DNA of 39,420 nt, from contig JAIFMW010000078.1 of NCBI GenBank assembly GCA_020048105.1, forward strand, positions 1-39,420. The letters are read 5' to 3'. Under the pieces are notes generated by a model. That model had not been told where the DNA came from, searched no databases, and saw nothing but the letters and a program-made list of their open reading frames with translations. The stretch comes from Deltaproteobacteria bacterium. Lineage in GTDB: Bacteria > Acidobacteriota > Holophagae > Holophagales > Holophagaceae. Positions 1 through 7,624 of the stretch are shown here, in pieces (position 1 is the first letter of the stretch; the number at the start of each line of letters is the position of its first letter). Both the position numbers and the translations under genes were made by a program.

Positions 1-1
1 A

Positions 2-388
2 AAAATACTATCCATTCTGGATGAGCTGCAGGCTCTTTTGGTGGATTTAGACTTGGCATCGCACGCTTCTCGCGCCCGGAGTCTGCTGAGCCAATTGGCG
101 GCGGCGCTCAGTGTTCATCTCTATCTGGAGGATAAAGAACTCTATCTGGAGATCCTGAACGATCCGGACCCCGCGGTGCGCGCCAAGGCCAGCGCCTATT
201 TGGAGGAAGTGGGCGGTCTCATGGTGACCTTCAAGCTTTTTGTCGCCAAGTATCATTCCACGGAGCAAATTTTGGCTGTGCCGTTAACCTTTGTGCAGGA
301 CACCCAAGCTATCTTGCAGGCACTTTCGTGGCGCATCGCCGCTGAGGAAACGGATCTTTTTGTGATGCTGGAAGGCCTACCAATATGA
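2..388 (+). CDS. Hemerythrin-like HHE domain protein, 5' end cut by the window
   Basis: The reading frame is open from base 2, so the true start lies outside the window; a TTG at 38 is available but unlikely to be the start. The visible ~128 residues are predicted all-helical. They contain LSVHLYLEDKELYL and, near the C-terminus, AAEETDLFVML, which resemble the H..(E/D)..LY and (H)..EE..LF segments of hemerythrin/HHE proteins. These proteins bind O2, NO or iron through a four-helix bundle. The residue expected to be His before the C-terminal EE pair is Arg (WRIAAEE), so the metal site may be incomplete, and the N-terminal ligands are not visible. The stop overlaps the start of the following GAF gene (ATGA), indicating translational coupling. 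Family assignment is moderate; function is inference. Confidence 0.55.
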   Translation, partial: KILSILDELQALLVDLDLASHASRARSLLSQLAAALSVHLYLEDKELYLEILNDPDPAVRAKASAYLEEVGGLMVTFKLFVAKYHSTEQILAVPLTFVQDTQAILQALSWRIAAEETDLFVMLEGLPI

Positions 389-999
389 ATGATGGTGACG
401 AATCAACGGAGCTGGCGGAAGAACGACAGGCAACTCTGGCAATCTTCCGAATGCAGCAGCTGTGCGTCGATCCGGGTGAGCTTGCTCGGACGCTGCTCGT
501 TTTGGTTCGTCGCTATTCGGGTTGTGAGGCCGTGGCCATCCGTTTGCGACAAGGCCCAGATTTTCCCTATGCCGCTAGCCGTGGCTTTTCGGAGGAGTTC
601 CTGGCCGCCGAGAATCGCCTTTGTGCGAGGGATGAAGCCGGTTGCTTGCTGCGAGACGCCAAGGGCAATCCCTTGCTGGAATGTATGTGCGGGAACGTGC
701 TTGCGGGCAGAATCGATACCACGCTGCCCTTTTTTACGGATCGGAGTTTCTTCACCAACGGCACCATCGAATTATTCGCCTCGATCACCCCTGACCATTC
801 GCGAGAGCGTTCCCGCGATCGCTGCATGGCCGCAGGCTATGGGTCGATGGCGCTAATTCCCATTCGTCTGGATGAGCACGTTTTTGGCCTTTTCCAGTGC
901 AATGATCGGCGGCGCAACCGTTTCACCCCCGAAAGCATTGCCCTGCTGGAAGATCTAGCCGCCAGCGCCGCCCATCTGTTTCAGCTCGCCATGGTGTGA
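385..999 (+). CDS. Stand-alone GAF domain protein
   Basis: A 204-residue soluble protein consisting essentially of one GAF domain (about residues 20-200), with no kinase or cyclase output. The segment LECMCGNVLAGR, then the PFFT..SFFTNGT region and RDRCMAAGYGSMALIPIR, match from memory the GAF module often found inside PAS/GAF hybrid kinases of anaerobic bacteria. Three conserved Cys (in CMCG and DRC) could hold a ligand, cofactor or disulfide. The start ATG at 385 overlaps the stop of the hemerythrin-like gene by four bases, so the two are co-translated. With that partner it may form a small gas- or redox-sensing pair feeding the adjacent kinases; this is inference from context. The GAF call is firm, the ligand unknown. 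Confidence 0.7.
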   Translation: MNDGDESTELAEERQATLAIFRMQQLCVDPGELARTLLVLVRRYSGCEAVAIRLRQGPDFPYAASRGFSEEFLAAENRLCARDEAGCLLRDAKGNPLLECMCGNVLAGRIDTTLPFFTDRSFFTNGTIELFASITPDHSRERSRDRCMAAGYGSMALIPIRLDEHVFGLFQCNDRRRNRFTPESIALLEDLAASAAHLFQLAMV

Positions 1000-1038
1000 G
1001 GGCAGTAGCCGATACGATCGGCGGCTGAAAAAAACGCT

Positions 1039-1125
1039 AAACCACGGAGACACGGAGAGCACAGAGACCTGAGAAATGAGAGGCGAAATCCATCAACTCT
1101 CCGTGCCCCCTGTGTCTCCGTGGTT
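1039..1125. repeat. Dispersed palindromic repeat, type A (CGGAGACA units)
   Basis: The left arm (1039-1067, beginning AACCACGGAGACACGGAG) and right arm (1098-1125, ending TGTCTCCGTGGTT) are imperfect inverted repeats of about 27 bases around a ~30-base centre. The same element occurs in the opposite orientation at 34561-34664. There even the centre (GAGAA-TGAGAAGTGAAATC-like) and the flank GAAGATGAACCACGG are recognisably conserved, so this is a true repeat family rather than a chance hairpin. No protein is encoded. The remainder of the spacer, 1126-1407, shows no gene or convincing signal, apart from a Shine-Dalgarno-like GGAAGGAGG at 1261 not placed before a credible start. Confidence 0.8.
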
Positions 1126-1407
1126 CATCTTCGCTATTTTATTTACAACGGCATTATTTGGGTTGAAGCCGTTTCAATCGCTGTCCCTCGCTGGTTCGCT
1201 TCTTCTCCCAATCAGCCTTAAAACCGCCCATATTCATGTCAAGGCTCCTTCGATCCGATGGGAAGGAGGTCAAAAGACTTTGGTTATGGCATTTCTTCGA
1301 ACTCATTGCCCAGCTCTAGTCTCCCTGAATTCCCCTTCAACCCTGTTGTTCTCGACGACCCAATTCCGCAACACCCCAAATGGGTGATACCACCGCGAGA
1401 ATTTTCC

Positions 1408-3696
1408 ATGGCCGCAGTATTTGCACGGCATTCCATCAAGGTCAAAGTGACCCTTGCCACGGTCGCGATCTTCTTGGTCGGCCTTTGGTCCCTGGCGCTC
1501 TATGCGAACCGCCTATTGCGCATGGATCTGCGCCGGTTACTCAGTGACCAGCAGGCTGCCTCTGTCTCCCTGGTGGCTGCCAACATCAATGCCCAGGTGC
1601 GGGAACGGCTCGATGCCCTGGAAAGCATTGCCATACAGGTTGGCCCGGTTCTGACTGGCCCGCCCGCGCGACTGCAGACCCTGTTGGAAGAACGGCCGAT
1701 TCTGCCGATTCTCTTTAACAGCGGCACCTTCATAACCGGGACGGAGGGCACAGCCATCGCCGCGATTCCCCGCTCCATGGGGCGGCAAGGCGTTAATTAC
1801 CTGGTTCGAGATGCCGTGGTCGCGGCACTGGCCGGGCAAGTATCCGTGGGTGGCCTTGCCATGGGCATTCGGGCCCAGGCTCCGATTTTCGTGATGGGCG
1901 TGCCTCTTCGCGACACAAGGGGAAAGATTATTGGTGCCTTGGCGGGGGTAACGAACTTGGCGCAGGCCAATTTTTTGGATGCCCTGACCCAGGGAGGCTA
2001 TGGGAAGACGGGTGGTTATCTTCTAGCCCTTCCCAAAAGCCGGGAGATCCTGACGGCCACCGACAAGCGCCGCATAATGGAAACCCTCCCCGCCCCCGGC
2101 GTTATTCCGGCCACGGATCGTTTTCTTCAGGGTTTTGAGGGTTCGGCTATTTTCATTAACCGGTTTGGCATCGAACGCTTAGCCTCGGCCAAAGGCATTC
2201 CGGCGGCAGGTTGGGTCTTGATCGCCGAACTGCCCACCGAAGAAGCCTTTGCTCCGCTGCAAAAACTGGAGCGGAGCCTCTGGCTTGCGACCCTTTTGCT
2301 GACCGGACTCGCCGGGGGCGTGACGTGGTGGGTCGTGAAACGCCAACTCGCACCCATGCTCGCGGCCGCCAAAGCCATGGCCGCCCTGGCCAGGGATGCT
2401 GAGGGCTGGCGGCCTCTACCCATTTCACATCCCGACGAAATCGGCGACATGGTGGGAGGCTTCAATTTTCTCTTGGATACCTTGGCCCAGCGACAGCACG
2501 CCTTGGCTGAAAGTGAGCAGAACTACCACCAGCTCCAGAAGGCGGAAAGTCTGGGCCGTATGGCTGGGTCCATTGCCCATCACTTCAATAACAAACTGCA
2601 AGCCGTGATCGGAAACCTGGAACTGATCAGTGAACTCCCTCAAGGGACGGACCCGGCCCCCTTTCTGGCCATGGCCAAGCAGGGCGCGGAGAAAGCGGCG
2701 GAAGTCAGTCGCTTGATGCTGACCTATCTCGGGCAAACCGCGCTGAAACGGGAGCCGTGCCGGCTGGCGGAACGCTGCCGGGCTGCCTTGCCACTGCTCC
2801 AGAACGCCCTGCCCAGCACCATCATCCTGGAGACCGAATTCCCCAGTCCCGGCCCCGTGGTGAGCGCCAATGCTGAGCAGCTACAGCAACTCCTGGCCAA
2901 CCTGCTGACCAACGCCGGAGAGGCCATGGCAGAGCGGGGGGGCGCCGTGCAGCTCAGGCTTTGGACCTGTTTGGCGCGTGAGCTACCCATGGCCGATCGC
3001 TTTCCCTACGGCTGGCAGCCGGATCAGATGGAGTATGCCTGTCTGGAAGTGGCTGATACGGGATGCGGAATTAACGGGGCGGATTTCGACAAGCTTTTCG
3101 ATCCTTTTTTCTCCACCAAATTCGTGGGACGCGGCTTGGGGCTGCCGGTGGTGCTGGGTATCGTGCAGGCCCACGGCGGCGCCATCGCGGTGACCAGTCA
3201 GCCGGGTCAGGGCAGTGCCTTCCGGGTCTACTTCCCAGTCGTGACCGAGGCCGTGCCGGAACTGCCAGAGCCACGTGTGCCAGGGCTCTCGCCGGATGGT
3301 GCCGCGCCCGAGGGCGAGGGCACGCTGTTGTTGGTGGATGATGATCCCATGCTGCTGGAGACAACCCGGGTCATGGTCGAGATGCTGGGTTTCACGGTGC
3401 TCACCGCGCACGATGGCGTAGCGGCCCTGGAGGTTTTCCAGCAGCATCGGGCTGAAATCCGTCTCGTGATCAGCGATCTGACCATGCCGCGCCTGGACGG
3501 GTGGGGCACCCTCGCGGCGCTGCGGCGCCTCGATCCCGACCTGCCCGTGATTCTGGCGAGTGGTCACGACAAGGCTCAGGTCTTAGCGGGAAATTTCCCC
3601 GATCGCCCCCAGGCCTTTTTGAGTAAACCCTTTGGTCTTGCGCAACTGCGAGAGGCCTTGGGGCAAGCCCTGAGGGGAGGCCCAAATGGTCTCTGA
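1408..3696 (+). CDS. Membrane hybrid histidine kinase: extracytoplasmic sensor-HAMP-HisKA-HATPase-receiver
   Basis: A 762-residue sensor kinase. TM1 lies at about residues 14-33, then a periplasmic double-Cache-like region to ~288, TM2 ~290-311, and a HAMP-like segment ~312-365. The kinase core has the motif AHHFNN (phosphoacceptor His391), N-box NLLTNAGEA, DTGCGI and GRGLGLPVVLG. The C-terminal receiver carries VDDDP, phospho-acceptor Asp690 in SDLTMPRLDG, and SKPFG. An upstream ATG at 1258 would add 50 residues of low-complexity sequence before TM1, so the ATG at 1408 is preferred. The kinase-receiver half is very similar to the end of the gene at 11638, showing intralocus duplication with different sensors. 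The ligand is unknown; Cache domains usually bind small metabolites. The family assignment is firm. Confidence 0.85.
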   Translation: MAAVFARHSIKVKVTLATVAIFLVGLWSLALYANRLLRMDLRRLLSDQQAASVSLVAANINAQVRERLDALESIAIQVGPVLTGPPARLQTLLEERPILPILFNSGTFITGTEGTAIAAIPRSMGRQGVNYLVRDAVVAALAGQVSVGGLAMGIRAQAPIFVMGVPLRDTRGKIIGALAGVTNLAQANFLDALTQGGYGKTGGYLLALPKSREILTATDKRRIMETLPAPGVIPATDRFLQGFEGSAIFINRFGIERLASAKGIPAAGWVLIAELPTEEAFAPLQKLERSLWLATLLLTGLAGGVTWWVVKRQLAPMLAAAKAMAALARDAEGWRPLPISHPDEIGDMVGGFNFLLDTLAQRQHALAESEQNYHQLQKAESLGRMAGSIAHHFNNKLQAVIGNLELISELPQGTDPAPFLAMAKQGAEKAAEVSRLMLTYLGQTALKREPCRLAERCRAALPLLQNALPSTIILETEFPSPGPVVSANAEQLQQLLANLLTNAGEAMAERGGAVQLRLWTCLARELPMADRFPYGWQPDQMEYACLEVADTGCGINGADFDKLFDPFFSTKFVGRGLGLPVVLGIVQAHGGAIAVTSQPGQGSAFRVYFPVVTEAVPELPEPRVPGLSPDGAAPEGEGTLLLVDDDPMLLETTRVMVEMLGFTVLTAHDGVAALEVFQQHRAEIRLVISDLTMPRLDGWGTLAALRRLDPDLPVILASGHDKAQVLAGNFPDRPQAFLSKPFGLAQLREALGQALRGGPNGL

Positions 3697-3718
3697 GCAA
3701 GGCGCAACGGCCGTTGGT

Positions 3719-3779
3719 CCGCGAATGAACGCGAATGCAAAATGCACAGACTGGGCTTATTCGCGGTTGACCTTTTTTT
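3719..3779. repeat. Palindromic CGCGAAT repeat with trailing T-run
   Basis: CCGCGAAT (3719-3726) is followed by a second CGCGAAT-type unit about 10 bases on, and is matched by ATTCGCGG (3759-3766); a T7 run follows at 3773-3779. The periodic-unit-plus-inverted-copy design resembles the other spacer repeats in this window although the unit differs. It lies between two kinase genes and could act as a weak terminator, but the 32-base loop makes that uncertain. Confidence 0.45.
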
Positions 3780-3873
3780 GGGGTTCCCGCAACAAGGCGA
3801 GGAACCTTGGTTTGATTGTCGAGCCCGAGTACTTATCCGATAACCGAGTCCGGGCTAGCCGTGAGATGCCAAC

Positions 3874-6690
3874 ATGATTGCCACCATTCTTGAATTGGCC
3901 TATAACCTCGCTCTTTTGGTGGCGCTCAGTGTGATTTCGGGTTTTATCCGCCAACGGCGTAGGCACCTAGCCTGGGGTCCGATTCTGCAAGGTTTGCTCT
4001 TCGGGGGTGCGGCGGTCATTGGCATGATGAAACCGCTGGTGTTAGGGCCAGGGCTCATTTTTGATGGTCGTTCGGTAATGCTGAGTCTTTGCGGGCTGTT
4101 CTTCGGGCCTGTGGCGGCGGGCGTGGCGGGTGGCCTGGCGCTGGTGTACCGGATCTATCTCGGAGGGCCCGGTGTCTACATGGGCGTGCTGGTCATCGCT
4201 TCCTCGGCCCTGCTGGGCCTGGCCTTTCATCAACGATGGATCTGCAAGGGCCAGTCGCCCACGGCTGGACGGCTCTGGTCGCTAGGCTTGCTCGTGCATA
4301 GCGTCATGCTCCTGTTGATGTTTACCCTGCCTGCCGGAACTGGGTTGGCCGTAATCAAGCGTTTGGGGCTGCCGATCCTCCTGGCCTATCCGCTGGTGAC
4401 GGTGGTGATTGGCAAGGTGCTTTCCTCCCAGGCCGCTGGCGTTCGCGCGGTGGAGGCGCTCAAGGAAAGCGAAGCAAAGCACCGCCTCCTCATCGAAAAC
4501 AGTCACGACATCATATACACCCTCAACATGGAAGGCGTCTTCACCTTTGTTTCACCGGCTTGGACCGTGCTCCTGGGGCATCCGATCGAACAGGTGAATG
4601 GACAGCCCTTCGAGCCCTTTGTTCATAAGGATGAGGTTGCGCTGTGCCAGGCCTGGCTGCAAAAGGTGATCGAAACGGGACAACGGCAAGAGGGCGTCGA
4701 ATACCGAGTGCGGCACCTGGATGGGGCCTGGAAGTGGCATACCTCGAGTGCGGTGCCGACCCGAAACGAACAGGGCTCGGTTACGGGTATCGAAGGCACG
4801 GCACGCGATATCACCGAGCGAAAAGCGGCAGAAGAAGCCTTGTGTGAGAAGAACGCCGAATTGGAGCGCTATTTCTCCTCGAGCCTGGATCTGCTGTGCA
4901 TCGCGGATACCGGCGGCCACTTTCTCCGGTTGAATCCCGAATGGGAAAAGGTTCTTGGGTACTCGCTTCAGGATCTTGAAGGGCGTTCGTTTCTTGAGTT
5001 GGTGCATCCCGAAGACATGGAAGGCACCCTTGCTGCCATGTCAAAACTCGATGCACAGGAGCAAGTGACAAGCTTTGAGAATCGATACCGCTGCAAAGAC
5101 GGTTCCTATCGATGGATTGAATGGCGGGCGCGGCCCCAAGGAAACCTGATCTACGCGGCGGCCACCGATATCACGGAGCGCAAACAGGCGAAACAGGCAC
5201 TGTATGAAAGCGAACGGAAATACCGAACCTTAATCGACCACCTTTCCGCAGGCATCGTGGTGCATGGTCCTGATACCGGCATCTTGATATCCAATGCGAT
5301 GGCGTCCATCCTTCTTGGGCTGACCGCCGAGCAGATGCAGGGGAAAACCGCCATGGATCCGCGCTGGTGCTTCCTGCGGGAAGATGGTTCGGCCATGCCG
5401 CTCTCGGATTACCCCGTCAATCGGGTGTTCGCATCGGGCGAGGGCTTCCAGAGTCAGGTTGTGGGGATCAGTTACCCGGAGCTTGCTGAACCGACCTGGG
5501 TGCTGTGCAATGCCTACCCCGTGAAGGATGCCAAGGGCCAGGTCGTGCAGGCGGTCATCACCTTTACCGATATCACCGATCGCAAAAAGGCCGAGGAAGC
5601 CCTCCAACACAGCGAACAGAAATTCCGCACCCTCTTCGAAAACCTGACGGAAGGCGTGGCCCTGCATGAACTCGTGACGGATTCAGCAGGTCAGACAATT
5701 GATTACCGTCTGCTGGCCGTGAATCCGGCCTACGAAACTCACACTGGCCTGGTCGCCGCCACCGCACCTGGCCTGCTCGGTACCGAGGTTTATGAGACCG
5801 AGCCACCACCCTATTTGAAGGAATACAGCCAGGTGGCTTTGGGTGGTGAGCCTTATGTCTTCGAGACCTTTTTCCCACCTCTCGAGAAACACTTCCGTAT
5901 CTCTGTGGTCTCGCCCAAAAAGGGTCAATTTGCCACGGTCTTCGAAGACATCACAGAGCGCAAGCGAAGCGAGGAGGAACTCAAGCAGAAGAATGCGGAG
6001 ATGGAGCGTTTCACTTACATGATCTCTCACGATCTCAAGAGTCCGCTGGTGACGGTGCGGACCTTCCTTGGCTACCTGGAACAGGATCTGGAACAAGGAA
6101 AGGCTGAGCGGGTGTCCAAGGATATGGACTTTATCCGCAGCGCCACGGGGAAGATGGGGCGCCTGCTGGAGGATTTGCTGGAAGTTTCCCGGGTGGGCCG
6201 AGTTGTGAATCCGCCCGTGCAAGTCAGCCTGCCGGATCTTATCGCGGATGCCCTGGCCGCCGTGGCGGGGTCGATCTCAAGCCGGGGCGTAGCGATTCAG
6301 GTAGCCGCCCCAGCCATCATGCTTTCCGGTGATCGACCTCGGCTGGAGGAAATCTGGCAAAACCTTGTGGAGAATGCCGTTAAGTACATGGGTGAGCAGC
6401 CTGCGCCTTGCATTGAACTGGGGGCCAAGGGCACTGGTGTCGACACGGTCTTTTACGTGAGTGATAACGGCATGGGCATCGACCCCAAGTTTCAGGACAG
6501 GGTGTTTGGCCTCTTCGAACAACTGGACGCTGCCAGCGAGGGTACGGGGCTTGGGCTGGCGCTGGTCAAGCGCATCGTGGAACTCAACGAGGGTCGAATC
6601 TGGCTCGAATCCGATGGCGTCGGTCGGGGCACCTGTTTTAGGTTTACCCTTCCCCTGGCGCTCAAGGGCCGGGCCAAGGAGAGGCGATGA
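3874..6690 (+). CDS. 5TMR-LytS / four-PAS membrane histidine kinase
   Basis: A 938-residue kinase. Residues 1-190 form the multi-helix 5TMR-LytS/YhcK input module (SGFIRQRR, LQGLLFGGAAVIGM, DGRSVMLSLCGLFFGP), also present at the start of the gene at 26216. Four PAS domains follow at about 203-319, 330-436, 450-571 and 584-697, most ending with DITERK-type linkers. The dimerisation helix carries SHDLKSPL with His719, followed by NLVENAVKY, DNGMGID (Asp864) and GTGLGLALVKRIVE. This is the phytochrome/bacteriophytochrome class of transmitter, unlike the NtrB-like cores of its neighbours. It lacks its own receiver; the single-domain response regulator at 7168 is the obvious partner, as in Cph1/Rcp1-type pairs. 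The signal is unknown. Confidence 0.85.
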   Translation: MIATILELAYNLALLVALSVISGFIRQRRRHLAWGPILQGLLFGGAAVIGMMKPLVLGPGLIFDGRSVMLSLCGLFFGPVAAGVAGGLALVYRIYLGGPGVYMGVLVIASSALLGLAFHQRWICKGQSPTAGRLWSLGLLVHSVMLLLMFTLPAGTGLAVIKRLGLPILLAYPLVTVVIGKVLSSQAAGVRAVEALKESEAKHRLLIENSHDIIYTLNMEGVFTFVSPAWTVLLGHPIEQVNGQPFEPFVHKDEVALCQAWLQKVIETGQRQEGVEYRVRHLDGAWKWHTSSAVPTRNEQGSVTGIEGTARDITERKAAEEALCEKNAELERYFSSSLDLLCIADTGGHFLRLNPEWEKVLGYSLQDLEGRSFLELVHPEDMEGTLAAMSKLDAQEQVTSFENRYRCKDGSYRWIEWRARPQGNLIYAAATDITERKQAKQALYESERKYRTLIDHLSAGIVVHGPDTGILISNAMASILLGLTAEQMQGKTAMDPRWCFLREDGSAMPLSDYPVNRVFASGEGFQSQVVGISYPELAEPTWVLCNAYPVKDAKGQVVQAVITFTDITDRKKAEEALQHSEQKFRTLFENLTEGVALHELVTDSAGQTIDYRLLAVNPAYETHTGLVAATAPGLLGTEVYETEPPPYLKEYSQVALGGEPYVFETFFPPLEKHFRISVVSPKKGQFATVFEDITERKRSEEELKQKNAEMERFTYMISHDLKSPLVTVRTFLGYLEQDLEQGKAERVSKDMDFIRSATGKMGRLLEDLLEVSRVGRVVNPPVQVSLPDLIADALAAVAGSISSRGVAIQVAAPAIMLSGDRPRLEEIWQNLVENAVKYMGEQPAPCIELGAKGTGVDTVFYVSDNGMGIDPKFQDRVFGLFEQLDAASEGTGLGLALVKRIVELNEGRIWLESDGVGRGTCFRFTLPLALKGRAKERR

Positions 6691-6848
6691 GCTTTTTGCA
6701 TCAATGCTTACCCAAAACCACATCCGCGAAAAAACGCGACGCCGAAAAACCTGCTGGCCCGAAAACCACGAACTGGCTTTTCCTTCCTCGCCGTGCCGCT
6801 TTCGCTCGCGGTGAACAACCTGATTTTCAGGCCTCGTTTTTGCTTTTT

Positions 6849-6937
6849 ATCGGTGTCCATCGGTATTCATCGGTGGCAAATAGCTTTTTGTTTTTTGGTT
6901 CACAGGGCTCCGTGCTTGCGAACGAACACCAATGGGC
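6849..6937. repeat. 10-bp periodic ATCGGTGTCC repeat
   Basis: Three consecutive 10-base units related to ATCGGTGTCC occupy 6849-6878. A degenerate inverted counterpart (GAACACCAATGGGC) appears around 6924-6937. It lies in the 6691-7167 spacer together with the type-B palindrome that follows. The short ORFs across this stretch are translations of repeat DNA and are not credible genes. Confidence 0.45.
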
Positions 6938-7009
6938 AAAGAGGATGCTGGCTGCCTTCGCAGGCAGAGTTCCTTCAGGCCGGTTGTCAGCACCGACCCT
7001 AAAAAATAG

Positions 7010-7126
7010 TCACGCGGAGGCGCGGAGAACGCGGAGAAAAAGAGGTTCACGAAGAGAGACGGGCTTCGTTCCTGCTGCCGAGTTCCACGCAATTCCGCAA
7101 TGTCTTTCTCCGCGCCTCCGCGTGAA
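7010..7126. repeat. Dispersed palindromic repeat, type B (GCGGAG units)
   Basis: The left arm at 7010-7040 (TCACGCGGAGGCGCGGAGAA, then a further GCGGAGAA unit) is matched by an inverted right arm at 7103-7126 (TTTCTCCGCGCCTCCGCGTG) across a ~60-base centre. The same arms occur singly at 14938-14969 and 16857-16890, enclosing the GxxExxY remnant. Here the arms enclose no gene. The element ends about 40 bases upstream of the response-regulator start at 7168. Confidence 0.8.
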
Positions 7127-7167
7127 AATCATTCTGCCTTCAAAAGCAACCCGCCAGGAGCTCAGTC

Positions 7168-7608
7168 ATGACCGGTGAACCCTTTCTGATTCTGCTCGTG
7201 GAAGATGACCCGGCCCATGCAGAGATCGTGCGGAGAAATCTGGAAGATGCCCGGGTTGCCAACCGTTTGGTGCATGTCAGCGATGGGCAGGCGGCCCTGG
7301 ATTATCTCTTTCGCCAGGGGGCCTACGCGGACCCTGAAATGTTCCCCCGCCCTGGCCTAGTGTTGCTCGATCTCCGGTTGCCCAAGGTGGATGGGCTCGA
7401 GGTGCTGAGGACCACCAAGGCCGATCCCAACCTGAATAACATTCCGATCGTAATCCTTACCACCTCCGCCTCCGAGAGCGATATGGCTCGGGCTTATGAA
7501 TGCCAGGCGAACAGCTACCTGGTGAAGCCGGTGGATCTGGCGGAGTTTAAGGCGATGATGGAAGCCTTCGGGTTCTATTGGCTGGCCTGGAACCAATACC
7601 CGTACTGA
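7168..7608 (+). CDS. Single-domain response regulator (Rcp1-like)
   Basis: A 146-residue CheY-fold receiver with no output domain. Acidic pair VEDDP at the N-terminus, phosphoacceptor Asp68 in VLLDLRLPKVDG, the TT signalling residues (VILTTSASE), and the conserved Lys in YLVKPVD are all present. The extra residues between the acidic pair and the phospho-Asp (RQGAYADPEMFPRP) and the long final helix are typical of Rcp1-type regulators that pair with phytochrome-class kinases. That suits the receiver-less kinase just upstream. The start ATG is preceded by AGGAG. The next hybrid kinase begins 16 bases downstream, suggesting co-transcription. It likely works by protein interaction. Confidence 0.9.
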   Translation: MTGEPFLILLVEDDPAHAEIVRRNLEDARVANRLVHVSDGQAALDYLFRQGAYADPEMFPRPGLVLLDLRLPKVDGLEVLRTTKADPNLNNIPIVILTTSASESDMARAYECQANSYLVKPVDLAEFKAMMEAFGFYWLAWNQYPY

Positions 7609-7624
7609 TCCACCCGAGGCCTCG

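Noticed and set aside
1076-1387. 103-residue open frame in the spacer before the first full kinase
   Set aside because: It begins inside the type-A palindrome, has no ribosome site at a usable distance and no recognisable sequence.
1258-1407. N-terminal extension of the first kinase from ATG 1258
   Set aside because: It adds 50 residues with no domain character in front of a normal signal-anchor; the ATG at 1408 gives the expected beginning.
3719-3779. Intrinsic terminator after the first kinase
   Set aside because: An 8-base stem with a 32-base loop and a distant T-run is too weak; kept as a repeat only.
6687-7178. 163-residue open frame between the kinase at 3874 and the receiver at 7168
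   Set aside because: It translates repeat DNA (HAEARRTRRKR-type text from GCGGAG units) and lacks a recognisable domain.
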